DNA of 64,000 bases from Malus domestica (GCF_042453785.1 NC_091675.1:9684501-9748500); one strand, 5' to 3'; positions 1-11,327 are shown, numbered from the stretch's first letter. The notes: generated by a model from the sequence alone, not told the origin. A program made the numbers and translations.

Positions 1-414
1 CAAAACCATCTCTTATTATTTACATGAAAGATAACATATTTTGAGATTTAAAAAAAAAACCCCAAAGTCTATATGAGAAATGTGGTTCTCTGAAAAATAA
101 TCCATCAAGCAAAAAACCATCTCTTATTATTTGGGGTTAATATTACACTTTGGAATAAGGGTCAAGGGACAAAACCCCAGCAAAGCAACAGACATACAAC
201 ATAGGAAAAAAAGGAAATAACAAAGCCCTCCAACTTTTATTGTTATGCATATGAATTAATTTTTTTATTTCCAGATGCATATTAATTAATTAGTCCCAAT
301 ATAGTCTGATCATCTGACAAGTAGGGGAGAAAACTGAGTCGGTGTATACACCGGTTGTGTCATACTCTCGCGCATACATAATTGGTGTATTCATGAACCG
401 TTCCATGTAGGTTT
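1..414. other. 3' flank of BIS copy 1
   Basis: This is the non-coding stretch downstream of the minus-strand BIS copy 1 stop codon, including its 3' UTR. The same sequence, diverged, lies downstream of copy 2 at about 9293-9637 (shared words such as CCAAAGTCTATATGAGAAAT and CATCTCTTATTATTTGGGGT), so the duplication covered the 3' flank and the window starts inside the duplicated unit. No other gene is seen. Confidence 0.75.
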
Positions 415-1981
415 TTAGCATGTAATAGATTCACTGCGTAGTACGGCTGTCTCAACAGTGAGTCCTGGTCCGATTCCAATCACGACACCCCATTCCAAAC
501 CTTCACCAGTTGTGGATTTGCCTTCCTCAATCGACTTCTTTCTCATATCATCCAAAATAAAGTGCACAGATGGAGCTCCCATGTTGCCATACTCACTCAA
601 CACATGCCTTGTTGCCCTAAGCTTCCCTTCCTTCAAACCCAATTGCTCCTCCACCTGGTCTACAATGGCGGGTCCACCAGGGTGCACACTGAAAAACAAG
701 GAGTTCCAGTCCTTATTCTTTCCGTCAACTTTTTCAAAAGTTTTAGTAAGAAAATCCACAACATTTCCACCAACAAATTTGGGGACTTCTCCTGATAAAT
801 AATAAGTAAACCCCATTTCACGAATGTTGGCCACCACACCATGCTCTGAGTTAGGTATGATTGTCTGCCTGCATGCCACGATTTCAAACAGTGGCCTCTC
901 AATTTTAGGCTCTGGATTGGCCCCAACTATCACAGCAGATGCTCCGTCAGCAAAAAGAGCCTGGCCCACCAATATGTCCAAGTGGGTGTCAGTGAGTCCG
1001 TGGAAGAACACGGTCGTGATCTCAGCGCACACCACAAGGACCCGTGCACCCTCGTTGTTCTCTGCGAAGTCCTTGGCTAGACGGAGGACAGTTGCACCAG
1101 CATAGCAACCAGCTTCGTAGATCATGGTTCTAGTGACAGATGGGTTAAGACCGAGGAGCTTGACCAATTGGAAGTCGGCACCTGGCATGTCAACACAGGA
1201 AGCTGTGCAAAAGATGAGGTGGGTGATCTTTGAGATGGGTTGGCCCCACTCTTTGATGGCTTTCAGTGCTGCTTGTTGCCCTAGCTTTGGGACCTCAGGG
1301 TTCAACATGTCTTGGCGCACATCGAGTGATGGGGCACCATAGGTATATATGCTTGGGTTAGCCTTTAGAATCTCTTCTGTTAGATGCAAGTAACGCTTTC
1401 TAGTTCTTGATTTCTCACCTGTTAATTAGTAAATAAGTTAGGATATATTTTATATCCTCATCCTTATGCATCAAATAATACAATGTCATTTGGAAAAAAA
1501 AAACTTACACATGGCATCGTATTATTGGATTGGAACGTCACAATTTCTTGTACAAAATACATATATATATTTAGTTAAATATGTCTAGAATGACTACTTG
1601 CTTGTGATAATAACAATACATATTTTGAAATGAACACGTCCTGTGGCACGTTGGGTTTGGGATGTGATTCACTCTAACCTCATAATATGATAGAGTTAGA
1701 GTACTTACAACTCAAGATCAAAGTCAATTCATTGAGAGGTAAAAGATCTTTCATATGATTGCATACATGATATGTTTTATTAGTATGTATTACTTGTAAA
1801 AAATATACTTACAAATGCGATCAAACTTCTCTCTTAAATCTGTTCTGTGCTCATTTTTGGTGACTCGAAACAAGAAATCAGGATAGTCTTTTTGGTAGTA
1901 GACGTTTGGTGGATTTGCAGTGCCAATGGCTAGGATTTTGGCATGTTGAGGCTCTCCATGATTCTTAACCAAAGGCGCCAT
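415..1981 (-). CDS. BIS: Biphenyl synthase (type III PKS), copy 1
   Basis: This gene encodes a 390-aa type III polyketide synthase read as biphenyl synthase. The family condenses benzoyl-CoA with three malonyl-CoA to 3,5-dihydroxybiphenyl, precursor of biphenyl and dibenzofuran phytoalexins, in the cytosol as a homodimer. Exon 1 is 1813-1981 and exon 2 is 415-1418; the 394-bp intron splits a Cys codon after DRI, the conserved CHS position. The start gives MAPLVKNHG, as in the other copies, although the frame stays open upstream. The catalytic triad is visible: Cys in EAGCYAGAT, His in FFSVHPGGP and Asn in EYGNMGAPS. By my alignment to alfalfa CHS, positions that shape the CHS pocket differ: Thr132 to Ala, Thr197 to Phe, Gly256 to Ala, Phe265 to Tyr, Ser338 to Gly. 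This fits BIS rather than CHS. No disruption is seen. The copy number in the genome's own nomenclature cannot be told from here. Confidence 0.93.
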
Positions 1982-3113
1982 TGGGCAAGTTGAAGAGCAG
2001 ATATAGAGTAGGGATTTGTTGAAACTAGAAAGAGAGGGGGAGTCGAAAGGTTCCAATAAAATGAATGGCACTACCCCTTTCCTTTTATAGCAATCAGAGA
2101 TGCTACTAACTTGTGGAATCTTCAAAGTTTAGGATATTTTAATGCACATATATTTTCACACCAATTAAGGCTGCGGAACATACATGAGATTTTGAAAGGT
2201 TGAATATATTTCCGCCAATTTTGTGCTAGATAAATGTTAAACTTTCTCAAAAGTGAGTTTCTTCATGTACTATCTGTCAATTCATATTTTTTGCCTAATG
2301 TTTTATAATGTGGCACATGAATTAACATTAAATTTTAAGGTAAAAGAGAGTTCATAGACAATCTCACCTTGAGAAAGTTTCATTTTGAAAAAGTCTCATT
2401 AGCATTTCGCTTTGCAATCTTTAAAGAGTACGGTGACCATTTTATTTTGATCACCTTTACATGATTTGCGAGATGTCATGTAAATGCTGCATCACTAAAT
2501 TTAATGAGTTAACACTTTAGTTTATATTTTATTTTAATTAATATGATTTATTCTAAAAAATAATTTAGAGAGTCTTTCTTCTGCTTCTCATCCCCAACCC
2601 AACCGTTAGCCACCAACCCCGATCCCACCAACCCAAGTACCATTAGGAAATGACATTGTGCCAAATCAAGGGATTGTAAGAGAGAGGGAGAGAGTAGTCG
2701 CCGGCAAGTGGTGACACCAGAGACAGGGGATGAGGAAGGCGGCTGATGGGTTGGCGTTGGCCAATGTGCTTGGAAGTACATCGTTGACCGCGGGAAGGTG
2801 GGTTGCTAGGGTTTTCTGCATGCTTTGTTTACAAATTACGATTTAATTAAAAGATTAAAAGATTAAAAAAAATTATATATATATATATATAAACGATATT
2901 ATCTACGTTAATAATGAAGCACATCTCTATCTTTGAGCAAAAACTTATTCACCACAATAAGTAATTACCTATTGGTGATTGTACTAAATACTTATAAGTA
3001 TTGTAGCCTCTCATCCTTTCTCTCCCCTATTTCATTCGCAACGTTTCAACTATCTAATTTTGTGCCAAAAAAAAAAAGTTTCAACTCAAATATAGTGAAA
3101 TGCTTTCCTCCAC
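1982..3113. other. Upstream region of BIS copy 1
   Basis: The first ~150 bp is 5' UTR and core promoter. Around 2228-2410 there are imperfect inverted ends (AAATGTTAAACTTTCTC at the left; the right end reads AAATGCTAATGAGAC in reverse complement), suggesting a degraded MITE. A TA microsatellite lies near 2874-2892. No gene is supported; short ORFs here have no recognisable content. Confidence 0.5.
2081..2090 (-). promoter_or_regulatory. TATA box of BIS copy 1
   Basis: CTATAAAAGG on the minus strand lies about 100 bp upstream of the ATG. The equivalent motif sits at the same distance in the other three BIS copies, usually as CTATATAAGG, preceded by GATTG. Confidence 0.75.
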
Positions 3114-3411
3114 GAGTAATGTTATTCATACCATGTTTTTATATCACATTTTTATAACACATTAGGTGGCATCTGATGTGGACAGCCACATCATTTGAAA
3201 AATTTGCAAAACCCAAGGAAATGAAGGAGAAAAACTCCTCGTATACTACAATCATCATTTAATCAACTAATTTTTCTTAATTATTAGTTTATTAAATAAT
3301 GAACTAAATTTAAAAATCTGATTAATTCAAATGATATGGCTATCCACATCAAATGCCACTTAAGGTGGTATGAAAATGTGGTACAAAAACATGATATGAA
3401 TATCATTACTC
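3114..3411. mobile_element. MITE, Mutator-like (298 bp)
   Basis: Long terminal inverted repeats begin GAGTAATGTTATTCATA at the left and, read from the right end, GAGTAATGATATTCATA. A perfect 9-bp target duplication TTCCTCCAC occupies 3105-3113 and 3412-3420. A 9-bp duplication with long inverted repeats and no coding capacity fits a non-autonomous Mutator-type element. Confidence 0.85.
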
Positions 3412-3583
3412 TTCCTCCACCCACCCTTAAAGTAAACATATCGTTGCATTAAAAAACAAATAAAGTAGTAAAATACTCTCTTCCATTCACCTCATAAGTA
3501 AATACATCGTTGCATTAAAAAAAAATATAGTGAAATACATATTATTGTAATTGAATTTAAGATAAAAGAGTATCTTGTTGAAT

Positions 3584-4561
3584 TGTATATATTTATAAAT
3601 AAATATGAAAAATATAAAAATATGACAATACAGCTACAATGTAATAAGGAACTAGGAAGGCATCTTCTTATTAATTTTAAGTTTAAACATACAATATTAG
3701 ACAAAGTTGAGGTTTTGGACTACAACAGCAACAAATTGTCGATCCACAATAACAATTTTTTGGTCTGGGTTACATATAAAAAATGATTAGTGGTACTCCT
3801 AACCCTTCCCAGGGTCAGCATATTTATAAATAAATATGAAAAATATAAAAATATGACAATACAGCTACAATGTAACAAGGAACTAGGAAGGCATCTTCTT
3901 ACTTATTCCATGTTAGTGTAATATTTTAAGTTTAAACATACAGTATTAGAGAAGTTGAGGTTTTGGACTACAACAGCAACAAATTGTCGATCCACAGTAA
4001 CAATTTTTTGGTCTGGATTACATATAAAAAATGATTAGTGGTACTCCTAACCCTTCCCAGGGTCAGCATATTTATAAATAAATATGAAAAATATAAAAAT
4101 ATGACAATACAGCTACGTGTAATAAGGAAGTAGGAAGGCATCTTCTTACGTATTCAATGTTAATGTAATATTTTAAGTTTAAACATACAATATTAGAGAA
4201 GTTGAGGTTTTGGACTACAGCAGCAACAAATTGTCGATCCACAATAACAATTTTTTGGTCTGGGTTACATATAAAAAATGATTAGTAGTACTCCTAACCC
4301 TTCCCAGGGTCAGCATATTTATAAATAAATATGAAAAATATAAAAATATGACAATACAGCTACAATGTAATAAGGAAGTAGGAAGGCATCTTCTTACGTA
4401 TTCCATGTTAATGTAATATTTTAAGTTTTAACATACAATATTAGAGAAGTTGAGGTTTTGGACTACAACAGCAACAAATTGTCGATCCACAATAACAATT
4501 TTTTGGTCTGGGTTACATATAAAAAATGATTAGTGGTACTCCTAACCCTTCCCAGGGTCAG
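3584..4561. repeat. Four tandem copies of a ~248-bp unit
   Basis: Units run about 3584-3818 (shorter), 3819-4066, 4067-4313 and 4314-4561. Each starts CATATTTATAAATAAATATG (the first slightly diverged) and ends CCTAACCCTTCCCAGGGTCAG. They are nearly identical to each other, so the expansion is recent. A single diverged relative lies at about 11596-11745 upstream of BIS copy 2 (shared words such as TATGACAATA, AAGCCATCTTACGTA-like, GTAACAAATTGTC). The array is 1.6-2.6 kb upstream of BIS copy 1. No coding content. Confidence 0.9.
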
Positions 4562-4774
4562 CTAGATTGGTGAAGTGCATGTAGTTGGAAAAATGAGTTA
4601 AGAATTATTAAACTAGGTTGGTATTTTCTTCGGTGATGATAATCCTATGTACATATGCAAAATGAATAGTCGTACTCCTAACTCTTTCTAGGGCAGCTGG
4701 ATTGGTGAAGTGAAAGTGGTTGGAAAATTGAGTTAAGAATGATTAAACTAGGTTAATGTTTTAATTCTATCTAA

Positions 4775-6444
4775 GAGCAATTCCACCCCAGTGGAATTTG
4801 CCCAGGACCCAGCACAAAAACAAGGCCAGCACCCTGTCAACCAAGTCCACCCCCTCAACTTGACTGGTACCCAGCCCGAGCTGGGCTTTGGCCCAGCCCA
4901 AACGAGACTGAGCAAGAAGCTGGGCAGTTTGCCTAGCGCGTGCGCTTCATGGAGGCGCTAGCGCGAGTGCCCGACAAGATTTCAGAGGGCGGGCCCGCGT
5001 GTAGGCGCACTCAGTTCCCCCCCGAGTTGGCGACGTGGCTCCCTTTGTGCCGTTGGATTTCCAACGGCTAGTTTTCTAGACCGTTGGATTTCCAACGGTA
5101 AAAAAATTTAAATTTTACTTTTAAAATATACCGTCGGATCAAAGATCAATGGTCCACGTTTTTTTTTCACAAAAAAGTAAAAAAAAAAAAAAAGGCCCAA
5201 CGGTCAGAAATAACCGTTGGCCACGTGGCAACTCCCTGTCTCTTGGATTTGAATATTTTTCAAATCCAACGGTCCAAATTAATTAACTATATTAAAATTC
5301 ATTAAAAATTATTAAAAAAATACAGAAAAATTATTAAAAAATATAGAAAATTTTGAAAAATGTTAAATTTTTTCCTATAAATACCTAACCCTCATCTTCC
5401 ACCTTTACACCACATTTCAATATTTTCTACACTTTCTATACTATCTACATTTCAATATTTTCTACACTTTAAGAGAAAAAAATGTCTTCGTGGAAGCTCA
5501 TTGAAGATATTACGTTGTGTGAATGTTGGGTTCACACTACTCATGACCCAATTACGGGTAATGAGATGGATAAGCGAGAAATGTGGAGTAAAATTACGAA
5601 AGCATTTTGCGATGTACATGAAGAAAACGCCAGAACTAGTCAAGGTCTTCAAGGTCGGTAAAATTCTACCTGTTGTGCCAACAACCTTTGTTGTTGCTCC
5701 TACAACTGTTTATACACCCTTCTTGAAGAAGACATTGTAATAAGAACTCAAGATTTGAAAACGATGAACAAGGATTCTGAGCTAAAAAGAAGGATTGAGC
5801 TTGGTGTGAGGATGGATGTAGGGATGTAGGGTTTATATGGACAAAAAAAGAAAGGATGAAGTTCTGGACAATGCCACGTGGCACTACGTGATTGGTTGAA
5901 AATCTTATCGAAATCTTGGCTAAATTATTGTAAACCGGAAGTGACACGTGGCGTGTCGGGATTGGTCGAAAATATTATCGGAAATCTATCCACAAAATAG
6001 TACATTCAGATAATGACACATGGCATGACGTGATTGGTTGAAAATCTTATTGAAATCTTGGCTAAATTATTGTAAAACGGAAGTGACACGTGGCGTGTCG
6101 GGATTGGTTGAAAATCTTAGCGGAAATCTATTCACAAAATAGTACGTTCAGATAATGACATGTGGCGTGACGAGATTGGTTAAAAATCCTATCCGAAATT
6201 AAAACTATTTTATTTTTTTATTCTTTTAGACAAAATTTAAAAATATTTTAAATGGGTTGGGTGCCAGCGCATTTTGTAGGGATGGAGATCGTTTGTGCCA
6301 GCGCATTTTTTCACTAGGTGCCAGCGCATTTTTTAGAGGTGGAGATGTCTTGGCCTATTACTGATAATTGGAGTCTGTTACTGTTCATTTGAGTGGATAA
6401 ATGCGCTGGGTGCTGGCGCAAAGTCCTTAGGGGTGAAATTGCTC
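4775..6444. mobile_element. Non-autonomous PIF/Harbinger element (1.67 kb)
   Basis: Terminal inverted repeats GAGCAATTCCACCCC and GGGGTGAAATTGCTC match at 14 of 15 positions, flanked by TAA (4772-4774 and 6445-6447), the usual 3-bp Harbinger target duplication. Inside are a Myb-like ORF1 remnant (5482-5661) and a tandem repeat of about 139 bp, roughly 2.4 copies, at 5868-6200. No DDE transposase ORF is visible, so the element would depend on a relative elsewhere. Confidence 0.85.
5482..5661 (+). pseudogene. Harbinger ORF1-like Myb/SANT fragment
   Basis: The 59-codon reading frame starts MSSWKLIEDI and contains LCECWVHTTHDPITGNEM and REMWSKITKAF. This resembles the start of the Myb/SANT-like ORF1 protein of plant Harbinger transposons, which helps the transposase bind its ends. 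It is truncated: the usual protein is several hundred residues. It lies within the element at 4775-6444, which supports the assignment. Confidence 0.6.
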
Positions 6445-7356
6445 TAAAATGATAAAGCAATTAAACACACAAAATAAAATTATATGGTACCCAAAATAAC
6501 ATTGACGAAGTAAAAAATAGGTACAACCATGTGATGTTACTATTTCATTTGGTATTATTATTTTACGTGTTACTATTTTGCTTAAATCATAACACATATT
6601 TTTTTAAGCCTAGAAGTTGGATATATTAATCATGCCGTTTACTCTTATTACAACACGAAGGATTGATACACCGCTGATTTGTTATCTCAATAGCTAAAAA
6701 AATTTCTCCACCAACCAAATATTAAACACGTCAAGCAGTACACAGTTTCTCCATACACACCACGACAGCACAAATTGCACTCTCCACCTCACAATATGAT
6801 TTCATAGTCTCATATGTATCTTACTTTGACTTATTCATGCACCGTTTGTTTGACTACATGCATTGCATGCATATAAGATAACATCTATTTTATGTCGGTA
6901 TAAAATATCGTAGTTCTGATAACGTAAAGCATCTCACTAGGTTAATTTTCTAATTTATATAAATAGTATACCTATCTAAGTGCTTGCCATTCTTGGAAGT
7001 TGCCTTTTTTGAAATATATGACAACAAAGAATATCAAAACCAATTGTAGGTACAGTGAGTCCATATTGAAAATGGTAGGTTCAAGGTGCTGCCACTATAT
7101 TTCTCTTATCATATTGTTATGTTCTTTAGCTTAAAATGTCCCTTTTTTTTTTCTTTTTCTACGGTCTTTCACGGTGGCTTACTCCTTTTTTTCTTTATTT
7201 CAGTCCATGTGAGACTTTAAAGAGTTTTCACGGTGGCTTACTGTTGTTAAGGTTCTTCCAAGTTGGTTTTAAGAATTATAATTTTTTTTAGTAGGATACT
7301 AAACATGTTCTAAAAATTTTACTATCCTTTGTGTGAGTTTACAAATTAATTACAGT
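6445..7356. other. Intergenic, no gene seen
   Basis: This is AT-rich spacer with short homopolymer runs. I see no gene, RNA gene or clear element boundary in it. Confidence 0.6.
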
Positions 7357-7512
7357 GTATTTTTGCTCACCACTTCATGTGGCAGTAATGCTTATTACTC
7401 TATTTATCATTGTTGGATGAGTTTAAATTTTGAGATTTGTGTTTATTTACTATATTGATCTAAAATGTAAACTTATCTAATGGTGGTAAATAAGGTGGTG
7501 AGCAAAAATATT
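7357..7512. mobile_element. Small MITE
   Basis: The left end TTTTTGCTCACCACTTCATG and right end GGTGGTGAGCAAAAATATTC form an inverted pair around a short AT-rich core. A second member of the same family follows at once (7518-7855). The target duplication is not clear, so the superfamily is open. Confidence 0.55.
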
Positions 7513-7517
7513 CCCCT

Positions 7518-7855
7518 TTTTTGTCACCACCCTAAAGTGGTGGTAATGCTCACCCCCTACTCATTACCATTGGATGAGTTTAAATTTTGAGATTACTATA
7601 CAAATCTCGATTTTTTTAGCACGACGATATATTTTACGCTAAGTGAAGGGGGAGTTCAGCTAAACCACACAATGGGCAACCTAATTTGGTATCAAATTCG
7701 TCATCCATGAGATCCGAACCTAAGACCTCTCAAATACAAGTGAAGAGGAATACTATTAGATTATAGTACTAAGTGGCAACATATCTCTAAATTTAAACTC
7801 ATATAACGATAAGCATTACCATCACTTAAGAGTGATGAGCAAAAACATTCCCAAA
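7518..7855. mobile_element. Second MITE of the same family, split by a SINE
   Basis: The left half reads TTTTTGTCACCACCCTAAAG and the right half ends AGAGTGATGAGCAAAAACAT. Both halves share inner words with the neighbour at 7357-7512 (GGATGAGTTTAAATTTTGAG and its inverse). A minus-strand SINE (about 7608-7785) sits between the halves, so it inserted after the MITE. Confidence 0.5.
7608..7785 (-). mobile_element. tRNA-derived SINE
   Basis: Read on the minus strand it has a box A-like stretch near the 5' end (TAATAGTATTCCTCTTCAC), a box B-like GGTTCGGATCTC, a body with AGGTTGCCCATTGTGTGGTT, and ends at a run of T/A. This is the order of a Pol III-transcribed SINE. Related copies of the wider family appear at 8032, 38845, 57119 and 62123. 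Confidence 0.65.
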
Positions 7856-7945
7856 TTAATTAATAGTTAATAGTAATTTGACCCTATTATTCCACATTTT
7901 TTTGCAAAAATATTCTTGATCAGGTTTTTTTATTTTTATTTTTTT

Positions 7946-8022
7946 TAAACGATATTATCTACATTATGAGGGAGCGAGCTAAGCCTCACAATGGGCTAGC
8001 AATAATGTGGTTCAAATTCACC
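7946..8022 (-). mobile_element. SINE 3' fragment, inverted
   Basis: The reverse complement reads GAACCACATTATTGCTAGCC, CATTGTGAGGCTTAGC and GTAGATAATATCGTTT, the 3' half of the SINE that starts on the opposite strand at 8032. The two lie head to head and could fold as an inverted repeat. Confidence 0.6.
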
Positions 8023-8031
8023 TACTGTCTA

Positions 8032-8785
8032 GTGGTATCCTCATCACTTGTAATGGGAGGTCTTAGGTGCGATTCTCGCCAAACGCGAGTTTGAACCACA
8101 TTATTGCTAGCCCATTGTGAGGCTAAGTCCACCCCCTCCCCCATACACCTACTCCAACCCTTGGAGTAAAACTCCAATTTTATGTTCTAAACTTACCCCA
8201 ACTTACTCCATCCCTTAGGACATAATATGAGTTTTAACCCAAAACCACTTCTAGGGCAAGTTTAGCCCAGGATTTCCCCAGGTTAGTAGGGTTGGCCCAC
8301 TATATATGTGTATTTTTTGTAGTTTTATATTTATTAATTCATTGAATCCAACAACTAAGATCTAATATGATCAAATTCAATGGTAAAAAAAAATCTAACG
8401 TCCAAATTTAAATCCAACTGCTAAAGTAATTATAAAAAATTCTTTTATGTGTTTCATGTTCTTTTATATTGTTCCACGACTTTTACGGTGTTGGTTAAGT
8501 GATTTTTCAATATTTATCGGAATCTAAATATTTTTAGGTTAAATGTTCATAAAATTAAATTAGTATAGTCTACATAATTTTTTTTTTAAAGTTACTTTAA
8601 AAAAAAACTATCCTAAATTTATTTTTTAATAATCTCGGGCTAAAAATTTAACCTAGAAGGATTGGAGGAGAAAAACTGTATTTGGGTTAAAACCTAAATT
8701 TTTTGGGTTAAAAATTTTAAATTTTAACCCAAGGGTTGGAGATGGTCTTAGTGTCGATAACATCGTTTGTTCAAAAAAAAAAACT
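8032..8785 (+). mobile_element. SINE interrupted by a MITE
   Basis: The SINE 5' part (8032-8142) has box A-like TAGTGGTATCCTC, box B-like GGTGCGATTCTC and the body TTGCTAGCCCATTGTGAGGC. Its 3' end resumes at 8748-8785 with TTAGTGTCGATAACATCG and an A-rich tail. The gap is a 602-bp MITE (8146-8747). Complete relatives in this window lack the gap. Confidence 0.65.
8146..8747. mobile_element. MITE, probably PIF/Harbinger, inside a SINE
   Basis: The left end CACCTACTCCAACCCTTGG pairs with a right end that reads GACCATCTCCAACCCTTGGG in reverse complement. The flanks are ATA at the left and TTA at the right, a likely decayed TTA target duplication. Both ends fall exactly at the break of the SINE 8032-8785, which fixes the boundaries. 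Confidence 0.65.
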
Positions 8786-9292
8786 TAATTTTCTTTACAT
8801 CATAACATATTTTTCTAACGAATGCCTTATGACTAGGCTCCACCTAAGCAAATTACCTATTTGAGACTGTTTGTCATATTTAATATTCTTCGAGTTCCCT
8901 AAATTACCTTAAATTATATTATTATAGCATTTATGTTGATATGAAAATTAAAATGTAAAGCTTTTTTATTTGCTTGTAACGTGTATAGTGGCTTTGTAAT
9001 TGTAACTAATGTAGGAATAAATTCAAAAAGTGTTTTGTGAGACCATAATTTTTAGGGTTGAAGTAAGACTAATCGGAACACGTACTTATCTAAAAAATTC
9101 GGTCATGGACTCAACAGCTTTGGATTCTCATAGTTATTAAACTCAAAGTATAACAATACTGTTATAAGTATTAAACTCAAGTTGTCTAATTTTTATAAAC
9201 TAATGTGGAAGACCTTAATAAGACAAACCGTTGGTTGGAACATTGCTCTTACAATGATGTATGAATATTTCTCATGAAACTCGAAGCAATTA
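8786..9292. other. Intergenic, no gene seen
   Basis: AT-rich spacer between the interrupted SINE and the duplicated 3' flank of BIS copy 2. I see no feature in it. Confidence 0.55.
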
Positions 9293-9637
9293 CAAAACCC
9301 CATCTTTTATTATTTACATGAAACATTTTTTTTTTTTTTTTTTGAGATTTGGAAAAAAAAATACCAAAGTCTATATGAGAAATGAGGTTCTCTGGAGGAT
9401 GATCAATAAAACAAAAAACCATCTCTTATTATTTGGGGTTAATAGTACACTTTGGATAACGAGGGGACAAAACGCCCAGCGAAGCAACAGACATTTTTTT
9501 TAACAGACGTAAACATGGACAGAAAAAGCAGGAACAGACAAAGCAACAGACTGCATAAAAAAAAGAGGAACAAACAAAGCTCTCCAAATTATACTCTCTC
9601 GCATACACAATCAGTGTACACCGTTCCATACAAGTAT

Positions 9638-11217
9638 TTAGTATGTAATAGATTCACTACGCAGTATGACTGTCTCGACAGTGAGTCCCGGTCCAATTCC
9701 AATCACGACACCCCATTCTAAACCTTCACCAGTTGTGGCTTTGCCTTCCCCAATCGACTTATTTCTCATCTCATCCAAAATAAAGTGCACCGATGGAGCT
9801 CCCATGTTGCCATACTCACTCAACACATGCCTTGTAGCCCTAAGCTTCCCTTCCTTCAAACCCAATTGCTCCTCCACCTGGTCTACAATGGCAGGCCCAC
9901 CAGGGTGCACACTGAAAAACAAGGAGTTCCAGTCCTTATTCTTTCCGTCAACCTTTTCAAAAGTTTTAGTCAGAAAATCCACAACACTTCCACCAACAAA
10001 TTTGGGGACTTCTCCCGATAAATAATAATTAAACCCCATTTCACGAATGTTGGCCACTACACCATGCTCTGAGTTAGGTATGATCGTCTGCCTGCATGCC
10101 ACGTTTTCAAACAGCGGCCTCTCAATTTTAGGCTCTGGATTAGCCCCAACTATCACAGCAGATGCTCCGTCAGCAAAAAGAGCCTGGCCCACCAGTATGT
10201 CAAGGTGGGTGTCAGTGAGTCCGTGGAAAAACCGGTCGTGATCTCGGTGCACACCACAAGGACGCGTGCACCCTCATTGTTCTCTGTGAAGTCCTTGGCC
10301 AGGCGGAGGACAGTCGCACCAGCATAGCAACCAGCTTCATAGATCATGGTTCTGGTGACGGATGGGTTAAGGCCGAGGAGCTTGACCAATTGGAAGTCGG
10401 CACCTGGCATGTCAACGCAAAAAGCTGTGCAAAAGATGAGGTGGGTGATCTTTGAGATGGGCTGGCCCCACTCTTTGATGGCTTTTAGTGCTGCTTGTTG
10501 CCCTAGCTTTGGGACCTCAGGGTTCAACATGTCTTGGCGCACATCGAGTGATGGGGCTCCATAGGTATATATGCTCGGGTTAGCATTTAGAATCTCTTAT
10601 GTTAGATACAAGTAGCGCTTTCTTGTTTTTGACTTCTCACCTGTTAATTAGTAATTAAGTTAGGACATGTTTTATATCCTTGTGCATCAACTAATACAAT
10701 ATAATTTGAAGAAAAACTCACATATGATAATGTACTATTGGACCGAGATGCCACAATTTAATTAGTGTAACATGTCTAAAGTGACTATTTTCTTCCGTTA
10801 ATAACAATGTATCTTTTGAAATGAACATGTCGCGTGGCGTGTTGAGTCTGGGATGTGATTCATTTTAGCTCATAATTTGGTAGAGTTGGATTTTACAACT
10901 CAAGATCAAAGTCAATTCATTGAGAGGTCAAAAATCTTTCATACAATTTAATGCATGATATGTTTTCTTCCTACATATAAATATAAGGTAATCTCGTGCA
11001 TGTGCAGTATAAATGTGCAGGAGTAGTGTTTGTAAAAATTATACTTACAAATGCGATCGAACTTCTCTCTTAAATTTGTTCTGTGCTCATTTTTGGTGAC
11101 TCGAAATAAGAAATCAGGATAGTCTTTTTGGTAGTAGACGTTGGGTGGATTTGCAGTGCCAATGGCTAGGATTTTGGCATGTGGAGGCTCTACATGATTC
11201 TTAACCGAAGGCGCCAT
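9638..11217 (-). pseudogene. BIS: Biphenyl synthase pseudogene, copy 2
   Basis: Exon 1 (11049-11217) is open and begins [12 protein letters not shown]. Exon 2 spans 9638-10640. Two lesions break the protein: the Glu codon after YLYLT is TAA (10597-10599), and one base is missing near 10233 in the codons after EITT compared with copy 1, which shifts the frame in the middle of exon 2. A Ser beside the pocket (ASC in the others) is Phe (AFC). Splice sites, the TATA box (11318-11327), the catalytic residue motifs and the stop codon are otherwise kept, so inactivation looks recent. A correction of assembly error could in principle restore one lesion, but two independent ones make a true pseudogene more likely. 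Confidence 0.88.
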
Positions 11218-11317
11218 TGAGGAAGTTAAAGAGCAGATTTAGAGTAGGGATTTGTTGAAACTTGAAAGAGAGGGAGAAGTTGAAAGGTTGCGATAAAATG
11301 AATGGCAATACCCCATT

Positions 11318-11327
11318 CCTTATATAG
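11318..11327 (-). promoter_or_regulatory. TATA box of BIS copy 2
   Basis: CTATATAAGG on the minus strand, about 100 bp upstream of the ATG, in the same context as in copies 3 and 4. The core promoter of the pseudogene is therefore intact and it may still be transcribed. Confidence 0.7.

Noticed and set aside
458-1342. Long reading frames on the strand opposite to BIS exon 2 (up to 114 codons), repeated in all copies
   Set aside because: They are shadows of the conserved coding strand; their conservation follows from the BIS protein, and they show no family of their own.
3584-4561. CRISPR-like array
   Set aside because: The four units are long contiguous tandem repeats without spacers, in a plant genome.
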